From positions 57,061 to 121,060 of the forward strand of contig BPKJ01000007.1 in the NCBI GenBank assembly GCA_026005075.1: a stretch of DNA of 64,000 nucleotides, in the 5' to 3' direction. The notes below the pieces were generated by a model. That model was not told the DNA's origin, did no database searches, and saw only the letters and a program-made list of their open reading frames with translations. The position numbers and the translations under genes are program-made. This stretch comes from Lysobacteraceae bacterium (lineage in GTDB: Bacteria; Pseudomonadota; Gammaproteobacteria; Xanthomonadales; Xanthomonadaceae). Shown here piece by piece: positions 46,807 through 64,000 of this stretch. Position 1 is the first letter of the stretch; every line of letters starts with the position of its first letter.

Positions 46807-48303
46807 ATGGCGCCACATCCGTTGTTCACCCGCTACGCCGGGTTGTACCGGGCCGGCAGGCTGGCCGAGGCCCTGCAGGTGCTCGAGCAGCTGGAGGCCG
46901 CGCGCCCCGGTGCGCCGGAACTGGCCTGGCATCGCGCCTGCTGCCTCGATGCGCTCGGGCGTGGCGAGGAGGCCGTCGCGCAGCTGGACCGCGTGCTGCA
47001 AGCCGTGCCGGACTACGTTCCGGCGCGGGTGATGCGCGCGCGCATCGGCCTGGCGCAGGGCAGGGCGGACGATGCCGAGGGCGAGCTGCGGCGCGTGCTC
47101 GAAGCGGAGCCCGAGCATGTCGAGGCCCGGGTGCTGCTGGCGCGTTGCCGGGCGCGGCCCGAGGCGGGGCGTGCGGGCCTCGTGGACGCACTGCGCCTGC
47201 TCGACGAGGCGATGGAGCTGGCGCCGCCTGCGGTCGAGCGGCTGGAGCTGCGCATCGCGGTGCTGCTGCGTCTTTCCCGCGCCGACGCCGGCGTGGACGA
47301 GGAAGCCCGACGGGGCTGGCTGGAGCGGGCGCTGGGGGATCTCGACCGCTGCCTGGCACGGTCGGCCAGCGCCGAGCACGCACTGCGCATGGCGATGATC
47401 CTGCTCTCGCTGGGGCGGGCCGAGGAGGCCGGTCTGCGCTGCCAGCAGGTGCTGGATCTGGCCGGCGAGGATGCCTCGCTCGCCGCGCGGGCGCGGGCGC
47501 TGGCGCAGCGCGCACGGCAGCAAGACCGGCACAAGGCTGCGGCGCCGCAGGCAGGGACGGCCGCGGCGGACCCCTCGGCCGCGCTCCGGGAAGTCGTGGT
47601 GCGGCCGGGCGACGGAGCCTTGGCGCGGCCCCGGGCGGGCCTGGCCGGGGAAGAAGCCGCCTGCCTGGTCGAGCTCGCGCACGCGCGCATGCCCCATCCC
47701 AGCTGGTGGTTCCTGCGCTGGGTCGAACGGCAACTGTGCGCGCTCGGACTCGATGTGCTCGGCGATGCCGCCTTCATGGCCGCGGGCGCGGAGGGCGTCG
47801 AGGCGATGGAGCTGCGCCTGTTTGCCGACGATGCCGGCGAGGTCGCAGTGGTGGCGGCAGGGCCGCTGCCGGTGGCCGAGGACGGCTGGAAGGGACGCTG
47901 GCGCCGGCTGCGCGCGTGGTGGGCGCGCGAGGGCGTGGTCGAATGCCTCAGCCAGTTCGCGGACGGCACCGTGCTCACCACCCGCAATGCCGCGCCGTGG
48001 CCGTTCGGCGAGCTGCTGAGCGGGCAGCTCGAGGTGCTGCCGGAGGGCGTCACGCCGGGCGAGGTGGTCGCCCGGCACCTCGAACGGCATGCCGCGTACA
48101 AGGCCAGCCACGCCGGGGTGGACGCGCTCGCCGCCCACGACGTCGAGGGTCTGGACGTGCGCTGGCAGGCCCGCAGGCCGGGCTTTCCGGCCCGGAAAGG
48201 CGGTGCCGGCCTGGACGCCCCCGCGTCGGCCGCGAGCGGTGCCGGCGGCGCGGCCGATGCCGCCGACCGGGAGGCGGTGACCGCGCCGAGACAGGCCGCC
48301 TGA
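46807..48303 (+). CDS. Tetratricopeptide-repeat protein with unknown C-terminal domain
   Basis: This 498-residue protein starts with about 220 residues of TPR-like helical pairs (RYAGLYRAGRLAEALQVLEQ, then WHRACCLDALGRGEEAVAQL), followed by an Ala-rich linker. A separate domain of about 200 residues (from LVELAHARMPHPSWWFLRW) contains many Trp and conserved-looking polar residues, a block VVECLSQFADGTVLTTRN and a helical end; I do not recognise it. The last 45 residues are Ala/Gly-rich. No signal peptide or membrane helix is seen. It has its own promoter and is convergent with parE. TPRs suggest a protein-binding role; no function is proposed. Confidence 0.75.
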   Translation: MAPHPLFTRYAGLYRAGRLAEALQVLEQLEAARPGAPELAWHRACCLDALGRGEEAVAQLDRVLQAVPDYVPARVMRARIGLAQGRADDAEGELRRVLEAEPEHVEARVLLARCRARPEAGRAGLVDALRLLDEAMELAPPAVERLELRIAVLLRLSRADAGVDEEARRGWLERALGDLDRCLARSASAEHALRMAMILLSLGRAEEAGLRCQQVLDLAGEDASLAARARALAQRARQQDRHKAAAPQAGTAAADPSAALREVVVRPGDGALARPRAGLAGEEAACLVELAHARMPHPSWWFLRWVERQLCALGLDVLGDAAFMAAGAEGVEAMELRLFADDAGEVAVVAAGPLPVAEDGWKGRWRRLRAWWAREGVVECLSQFADGTVLTTRNAAPWPFGELLSGQLEVLPEGVTPGEVVARHLERHAAYKASHAGVDALAAHDVEGLDVRWQARRPGFPARKGGAGLDAPASAASGAGGAADAADREAVTAPRQAA

Positions 48304-48325
48304 GCGGGGTGCCGCGGGGCGTGCC

Positions 48326-52075
<3,750 letters not shown>

Positions 52076-52079
<4 letters not shown>

Positions 52080-52909
52080 ACCTGTGCGGCTTCGAGGTCG
52101 GGATCGACCGCCCGCTGTTCCTGATCGCCGGCCCCTGCGTGATCGAGTCGCGCGAGCTGCAGATGGAAACCGCCGGCCGGCTGGACGAGATCAGCCGTGA
52201 GCTGGGCATCCCGTTCATCTTCAAGTCGAGCTTCGACAAGGCCAACCGCACCTCGGCGCAGAGCTACCGCGGGCCGGGGCTGGAGCAGGGTCTGGCGATC
52301 CTTTCCGAGGTCCGCCGCGAGATCGGCGTGCCGGTGCTGACCGACGTGCACGAGTACACGCCGCTGGACGAGGTCGCCGAGGTGGTCGACGTCCTGCAGA
52401 CGCCGGCCTTCCTCTGCCGGCAGACCGACTTCATCCAGAACGTGGCCCGCGCCGGGCGGCCGGTGAACATCAAGAAGGGGCAGTTCCTCAGCCCGTGGGA
52501 GATGAAGCACGTGGTGGCCAAGGCGCGCGCCACGGGCAACGCGCAGATCATGGTCTGCGAGCGCGGTGCGAGCTTCGGCTACAACAACCTCGTCTCCGAC
52601 ATGCGCGCGCTCGCGGTGATGCGCGAGACCGGCTGCCCGGTGATCTTCGACGCCACCCATTCGGTGCAGCTTCCCGGCGGGGCGGACGGACGTTCCGGCG
52701 GGCAGCGTGAGTTCGTTCCGGTGCTGGCGCGCGCGGCGGTGGCCGCCGGCGTGGCCGGCGTGTTCATGGAAACGCATCCCGATCCGGACAAGGCCCTCTC
52801 CGATGGCCCCAATGCCTGGCCGCTGTCGCGCATGCGCGCCCTGCTGGAGACGCTGCTGGAGCTCGACCGCGTGGTCAAGCGCGCGGGCCTCATGGAGCGG
52901 GAGGCGTAA
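52076..52909 (+). CDS. kdsA: 3-deoxy-8-phosphooctulonate (KDO-8-P) synthase
   Basis: KdsA condenses arabinose-5-phosphate with phosphoenolpyruvate to make the KDO precursor of lipopolysaccharide core. The 277-residue protein has [10 protein letters not shown], the substrate loop [15 protein letters not shown] and the C-terminal [16 protein letters not shown]. The start is GTG at 52076 overlapping the pyrG stop (GTGA). pyrG-kdsA-eno-ftsB is a well-known gammaproteobacterial order. Confidence 0.95.
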
Positions 52910-54352
<1,443 letters not shown>

Positions 54353-54361
54353 GCCGGTCGC

Positions 54362-54658
54362 TTGCGCCGCATCGTCCTCTCCGTGCTGCTGCTCCTGCTG
54401 GCCCTGCTCCAGCTCAGCCTGTGGCGCGGCCCGGGCGGACGCGCCGAGGTCGAGGAGCTGGCGCGCACGGTGGCGGCGCAGAAGGCGGAGAACGCCCGCC
54501 TGGCGCAGCGCAACGCCGCCCTTGCGGCCGAGGTCCGTGACCTCAAGGCGGGCACGGCGGCGGTCGAGGAGCGGGCGCGGGCCGAGCTGGGCATGATCAA
54601 GCCCGGCGAGGTCTTCTACCGGGTCGTGCAGCCGCCGGCTGCGGAGCCGCCCCCATGA
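54362..54658 (+). CDS. ftsB: Cell division protein FtsB
   Basis: FtsB is a bitopic divisome protein that joins FtsL and FtsQ. The 98-residue protein has one N-terminal membrane helix (about residues 4-21), a coiled coil with [12 protein letters not shown], and the conserved [15 protein letters not shown] at the C-terminus. The start is TTG at 54362, nine bases after the eno stop; no ATG is available. Its stop overlaps the ispD start (ATGA). Confidence 0.93.
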   Translation: MRRIVLSVLLLLLALLQLSLWRGPGGRAEVEELARTVAAQKAENARLAQRNAALAAEVRDLKAGTAAVEERARAELGMIKPGEVFYRVVQPPAAEPPP

Positions 54659-55350
54659 CCTGGGCCGTGGTGCCTGCGGCCGGACGCGGCCGGCGCTTTG
54701 GCGGCGAGGTCCCCAAGCAGTACCTGCCCATCCTCGGGCGGACCGTCCTGCATCACGCGCTGGAGCGGCTGGCGCTCCATCCGCGCGTGCGCGGGCTGGT
54801 GGTGGTGCTGGCCGCGGACGACGCACGCTGGCCGGGGTGGCGCGAGCTGCACGGCAAGCCGGTGCTGGCCTGCACCGGTGGCGAGGAGCGTGCGGACTCG
54901 GTGCTGGCCGGCCTGCGCGCGCTGCCGGACACGGTCCGGGAGCGCGACTGGGTGCTGGTCCACGACGCGGCCCGGCCCTGCCTGCGCCATGACGACCTGG
55001 ACCGTCTCCTCGACCACGGCATGGCCCACGGCGTCGGGGCGATCCTCGCCGCTCCGGTGCGCGACACGCTCAAGCGTGCCCGCGCCAACGGCGAGATCGC
55101 GGGCAGCGAGCCCAGGGATGGCCTGTGGCGTGCGTTCACGCCGCAGCTGTTCCGGCGCGCCACCCTCACCCGGGCGCTGGAATCCGCGCTGCTGGCCGCG
55201 GCGGCGATCACCGACGAGGCCATGGCCATCGAGCGCCTCGGCCTGCGGCCGATGCTGGTCGAGGGCGCCGAGGACAACCTCAAGATCACCACACCCGGCG
55301 ACCTGGCCCTGGCGGAATACGTGCTCGCCCGGCTGGGCCGTCCCGGCTGA
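54655..55350 (+). CDS. ispD: 2-C-methyl-D-erythritol 4-phosphate cytidylyltransferase
   Basis: IspD joins CTP and methylerythritol phosphate in the MEP isoprenoid pathway. The 231-residue protein has the CTP-binding [19 protein letters not shown] at the N-terminus and the conserved [10 protein letters not shown] and [11 protein letters not shown]. It starts at an ATG overlapping ftsB. The next enzyme but one of the pathway, IspF, is encoded 40 bases downstream. Confidence 0.96.
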   Translation: MTWAVVPAAGRGRRFGGEVPKQYLPILGRTVLHHALERLALHPRVRGLVVVLAADDARWPGWRELHGKPVLACTGGEERADSVLAGLRALPDTVRERDWVLVHDAARPCLRHDDLDRLLDHGMAHGVGAILAAPVRDTLKRARANGEIAGSEPRDGLWRAFTPQLFRRATLTRALESALLAAAAITDEAMAIERLGLRPMLVEGAEDNLKITTPGDLALAEYVLARLGRPG

Positions 55351-55390
55351 CCCGACCCGCCCTGCATCCGCCGTACCGGGAAACCTGCGA

Positions 55391-55888
55391 ATGACGTCCA
55401 GCGCAACGCCTGTCCGCATCGGCATCGGCTATGACGTGCACGCCTTCGGCGAGGGCGATCACGTCATGCTCGGCGGGGTGAGGATTCCTCACCACCGCGG
55501 CCTGCTTGCCCACTCCGACGGCGACGTGCTGCTGCACGCGGTCTGCGATGCCCTGCTCGGGGCGGTCGCGCTGGGCGACATCGGCCGCCATTTCCCGCCC
55601 TCCGACCCGCGTTGGCGGGGCGCCGACAGCCGCATGCTGCTGCGCGCCGTGCAGGCGCTGGTGCAGGAGCGCGGCTGGGCGGTCGGCAACCTCGACAGCG
55701 TGGTCGTGGCCGAGGCGCCGCGCCTTGCCGGGCACGTCGCCGCCATGCGTGCGAACCTGGCCGAGGACCTGCGGGTGGGGGTGGACGCGGTATCGGTCAA
55801 GGCCACCACCAGCGAGCGCCTCGGTTTCACCGGCCGCGAGGAGGGCATCGCCGCGCAGGCGGTGGTCGTGCTGGTCCGCCGCCCATGA
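55391..55888 (+). CDS. ispF: 2-C-methyl-D-erythritol 2,4-cyclodiphosphate synthase
   Basis: IspF forms the cyclic diphosphate of the MEP pathway in a zinc-dependent reaction. The 165-residue protein has the zinc ligands in GIGYDVHAF (Asp and His), [21 protein letters not shown] and the C-terminal [19 protein letters not shown]. The ATG at 55391 begins at a typical N-terminus. Its stop overlaps truD (ATGA). Confidence 0.97.
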   Translation: MTSSATPVRIGIGYDVHAFGEGDHVMLGGVRIPHHRGLLAHSDGDVLLHAVCDALLGAVALGDIGRHFPPSDPRWRGADSRMLLRAVQALVQERGWAVGNLDSVVVAEAPRLAGHVAAMRANLAEDLRVGVDAVSVKATTSERLGFTGREEGIAAQAVVVLVRRP

Positions 55889-56931
55889 TGCCGGACCTGG
55901 TGCGCGCCTTCGGCGGACCGGTGCTCGCGGCGCGCTTCCGTGTGCGGCCGGAGGACTTCGTGGTGGAGGAGGAGCTTGGCTTTGCCGCCGACGGCGAGGG
56001 CGAGCATCTCCTGCTGCGCGTGGAGAAGCGGGGCGCCAACAGCGCCTTCGTCGCCGCGGCGCTCGCCCGCTGGGCGGGGGTGCCCTTGCGCGCCGTGGGC
56101 TATGCCGGCCGCAAGGACCGCCACGCGGTCGCGCGGCAAAGCTTCAGCGTGCACCTGCCGGGAAAGGCCTGTCCGACGACGCTCCCCGAACACCCGGATT
56201 TTCGCGTGCTCGAGTGCGTCCGGCACCGCCGCAAGCTGCAGCGCGGGGCGCTGCGGGGCAACCGGTTCGAGCTGGTGCTGCGCGAGGTGCGCGGCGCGCG
56301 CGAGGCGATCGAGGAAAGGCTCCGGAACATCGCCGCCGAGGGCTTCCCGAACGGCTTCGGCAGCCAGCGTTTCGGCCGCGACGGCGGCAATCTCGAGCTT
56401 GCAAGGGCGCTGTTCGCGGGGCGCAGGATGGGGCGCGAGAAGGCATCCATGGCGCTTTCGGCGGCGCGGGCGGCGGCCTTCAACGCCGTGCTCGCGGCCC
56501 GGCTCAGGGAGGGATGCTGGAACACTCCGGTGGACGGCGAGGTGTTCATGCTCGACGCCTCCCGCAGCGTCTTCGGTCCGGAGCCGCTGACCGAGGCCCT
56601 TTGCCGGCGCTGCCGCGAGGGCGACATCCATCCCACCGGTCCGCTCTGGGGCCAGGGCGAGCCGCGCACCGCGGCGCAGGCGCTGGACTTCGACCGCGCC
56701 GCCGCCGAGGTGGGCGCCGATCTGCTCGCCGGGCTCGCCCGTGCCGGACTCGTGCAGGAGCGCCGCCCCCTGCGCGTGCGACCGCGCGGACTGGCCTGGA
56801 GCTGGCCGGCCGCGGATACCCTGCGGCTCGCCTTCGCCCTGCCCGCGGGGGCCTACGCCACCGCCCTCCTGCATGAACTGGGGATGACCGAGGACGCCGC
56901 CGCCGGCAGCGGCGAGGCCCTGGCGGAGTAG
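55885..56931 (+). CDS. truD: tRNA pseudouridine(13) synthase TruD
   Basis: TruD makes pseudouridine 13 in tRNA. The 348-residue protein has the signature [14 protein letters not shown] with catalytic D78, [12 protein letters not shown] and the TRUD insertion domain. The start overlaps the ispF stop. In related genomes surE and pcm follow; here a small lipoprotein gene and then the helicase-methylase block take their place. Confidence 0.95.
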   Translation: MMPDLVRAFGGPVLAARFRVRPEDFVVEEELGFAADGEGEHLLLRVEKRGANSAFVAAALARWAGVPLRAVGYAGRKDRHAVARQSFSVHLPGKACPTTLPEHPDFRVLECVRHRRKLQRGALRGNRFELVLREVRGAREAIEERLRNIAAEGFPNGFGSQRFGRDGGNLELARALFAGRRMGREKASMALSAARAAAFNAVLAARLREGCWNTPVDGEVFMLDASRSVFGPEPLTEALCRRCREGDIHPTGPLWGQGEPRTAAQALDFDRAAAEVGADLLAGLARAGLVQERRPLRVRPRGLAWSWPAADTLRLAFALPAGAYATALLHELGMTEDAAAGSGEALAE

Positions 56932-56938
56932 GCTGAAC

Positions 56939-56979
56939 CCCGGCGGGCCGCCGGTGCCCGGCCCGGGCGGCCCGCCGGG
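56939..56979 (+). terminator. Strong hairpin after truD
   Basis: A perfect 14-bp GC stem (56939-56952 with 56966-56979) and a 13-base loop begin eight bases after the truD stop. No T tract follows. It probably ends the pyrG-truD transcription unit or stabilises its 3' end. Confidence 0.45.
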
Positions 56980-57033
56980 CCGGGGTCCGACGTGCTCCGG
57001 TGATGCCGTCCCGGGCCGGGAGGGAGCTCCGTC

Positions 57034-57246
57034 ATGAAGGCCAGGATCGTGCTTGGGCTCGCGCTTGCCGCAACGCTGAGCGGCGGCTGTGCCACCACCT
57101 CGACCATGGGCGCGGCCGAGCACCGTGCCAAGCGTGCCGATGCCGCCTACGTCGCCGCGGTGGAGGCGGTGGCCCGGCGACGCGGCGTGCAGGTGCACTG
57201 GGTCAACCCGCCGCGGGAGGAAGACCGCCCCGCCCTGAATCGCTGA
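57034..57246 (+). CDS. Small putative lipoprotein (70 residues)
   Basis: A signal peptide with a hydrophobic core and lipobox LSGGC (C19) is followed by about 50 charged residues including AAEHRAKRADAAYVAAVEAVARRRG, likely one amphipathic helix, and a short C-terminal tail. GGGAGGGAG lies a few bases before the ATG. Glycine before Cys and no Asp at +2 suggest outer-membrane targeting. No family is recognised. It stands between truD and the helicase block. Confidence 0.65.
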   Translation: MKARIVLGLALAATLSGGCATTSTMGAAEHRAKRADAAYVAAVEAVARRRGVQVHWVNPPREEDRPALNR

Positions 57247-57508
57247 GCGCGGGGGCGCAAGGGCGCACCTGTGCGCCCGTGCGGGCTGGCCAGGCTGTGT
57301 GGCGGCCTGGCCGTTGGTGAGCGCCTGAGGGCGCTGGCCCAGGGGCGTGCGCCGGCCTGCCCGAGCGCGGGCATGGTTTCTCTGCAGCGCCTTCACCGTT
57401 AGAGTTCGAAACCCGGCCATCGGGCCGGGATACGGCACCCATCGGGTCCATGCCGCTTGGGGCGAGGTTCGCGTCTGCCCTCGGCAGGAAGAACTTGGAC
57501 GGTGAAGC
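57247..57508 (+). other. Intergenic region at the edge of the helicase-methylase block
   Basis: This 262-base stretch carries no convincing gene. It holds a perfect 8-bp hairpin (GGGCGCAC/GTGCGCCC) at 57261-57278, a possible terminator of the lipoprotein gene, and TAGAGT at 57400-57405, a possible -10 for the helicase, the same hexamer as before the M14-like gene. No attachment-site repeat or tRNA is visible here. Confidence 0.4.
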
Positions 57509-61046
<3,538 letters not shown>

Positions 61047-61076
61047 TGCGCTTCGGCTTACAGTAAGGGTCATCGC

Positions 61077-61310
61077 ATGTTGCCGATCGCCAAGATCACC
61101 GCCAAAGGGCAGACGACGATCCCGCCGACATACGCGCCGCGCTTGCAGGTCGGCCCCGGCGATCTGCATCGCTTGGGAAACCGCGCCCGACGGCAGCGCG
61201 CGGGTGCGCCTGCTGGCTGCCGCTTGATCTGCGAATATCTGAAGGCGGTCGAAGACACCTTGTCGGAATGGACAGGCCCGGCCGACGAGGAGGCCTATCG
61301 TGACCTATGA
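61077..61310 (+). CDS. AbrB/SpoVT-type antitoxin
   Basis: This 77-residue frame starts with IAKITAKGQTTIP, the hallmark of the swapped-hairpin AbrB DNA-binding fold, and ends EYLKAVEDTLSEWTGPADEE. In the middle the neighbouring frame reads AWETAPDGSARVR, the expected continuation, so two compensating indels probably scramble residues about 17-50. It would neutralise and repress the toxin encoded next: its TGA overlaps the start region of that gene. It lies about 30 bases after the helicase. Confidence 0.68.
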   Translation: MLPIAKITAKGQTTIPPTYAPRLQVGPGDLHRLGNRARRQRAGAPAGCRLICEYLKAVEDTLSEWTGPADEEAYRDL

Positions 61311-61642
61311 GCGCGGCGAGGTCGTACGCGTCCCTTTCCGTTCACCGATCGCACTCGCCAGCAAAAACCGTCCGGCGTTGGTGCTCTCCGACGCGGCGGC
61401 CTTCAACGCTCCAAGCCGGTCACGTCGTGCTGGCGCATGATCACCTCGGCGAGCGAACCCAGCCTGGGCGCTGGACTGCCCCATCGACGATCTGGCCAGC
61501 GCTGGGCTCCCGGCAGCCCTCGGTCGGTGCGGCCAAGCTTTTCACCCTGGATGCGCGCCTGATTCGCGGCGTGCTGGGGCGCCTTGCGCCGCAGGATGCC
61601 GCGCGTGTGCGCAAGCCTCGCCCAACTGATCGGGCCTTTGAC

Positions 61643-61646
<4 letters not shown>
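61300..61646 (+). pseudogene. MazF/PemK-type endoribonuclease toxin, frameshifted
   Basis: From GTG at 61300 the frame gives TYERGEVVRVPF followed, across small frameshifts, by RPALVLSDAAAFN, ALDCPIDDL-like sequence and AKLFTLDARLIRGVLGRL. This is the order of motifs in MazF/PemK toxins, mRNA-cleaving enzymes of about 110 residues. The repaired frame ends SLAQLIG with TGA at 61644-61646, overlapping the methyltransferase ATG at 61643. At least four indels are needed. Assignment is by N-terminal and RPALVLSD similarity. Confidence 0.62.

Positions 61647-64000
<2,354 letters not shown>

Overview
The window is a chromosomal segment of a high-GC gammaproteobacterium, most likely of the Xanthomonadales (Lysobacterales) type. 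The evidence is gene order: asd-fimV-truA-trpF-trpB-trpA-accD, then glmM with an isopenicillin-N-synthase-like oxygenase, tpiA-secG-tRNA-Leu(GAG)-nuoA to nuoN, and pyrG-kdsA-eno-ftsB-ispD-ispF-truD. FimV, a PilH-like receiver and separate nuoC and nuoD genes agree with this. GC is roughly 70% almost throughout. Genus and species cannot be named from the sequence alone.

Layout. 1-2.4 kb: the end of a putrescine/spermidine ABC transporter operon. 2.4-11.2 kb: an esterase, a 2OG-Fe dioxygenase, a GAF-GAF-GGDEF-EAL protein, a DegS-like protease, a MltD-like lipoprotein transglycosylase, psd and a SCO1-like copper chaperone. 11.3-22.9 kb: prmB, aroC, asd, fimV, truA, the distal trp genes, accD and glmM. 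22.9-26.3 kb: an oxygenase, a short-chain dehydrogenase on the opposite strand, tpiA, secG and tRNA-Leu. 26.4-41.1 kb: the complete 14-gene respiratory complex I operon, preceded by a leader that could fold into four consecutive hairpins. 41.2-50.2 kb: an EamA exporter, a second SDR, a response regulator, an unannotated 57-residue Cys-rich protein, a DEAD-box RNA helicase, an M14-like metallohydrolase, a TPR protein and parE. 50.4-57.2 kb: CTP, KDO, enolase, cell-division, isoprenoid and tRNA-pseudouridine genes, ending with a small lipoprotein.

57.5-64 kb is different. It holds a SNF2-type helicase with a C-terminal DUF3883-like domain, an AbrB-type antitoxin, a MazF/PemK-type toxin and a DUF1156-type adenine/cytosine-N DNA methyltransferase with DPFAGGG and DPPY motifs. 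The genes are packed head to tail and the methyltransferase runs off the window. This resembles the first half of a phage-defence operon (Hma-like or class 1 DISARM-like) with a toxin-antitoxin pair inside it. As given, the block is shattered by single-base indels, every few hundred bases or less.

Five single-base frameshifts also occur in central genes: trpF (1), nuoC (1) and pyrG (3). Each can be repaired by adding or removing one base, which points to sequence or assembly errors more than to gene death. The far higher density after 57.5 kb is either poor sequence near a contig end or genuine decay of an acquired island. No rRNA, CRISPR array or recognisable transposase was seen.
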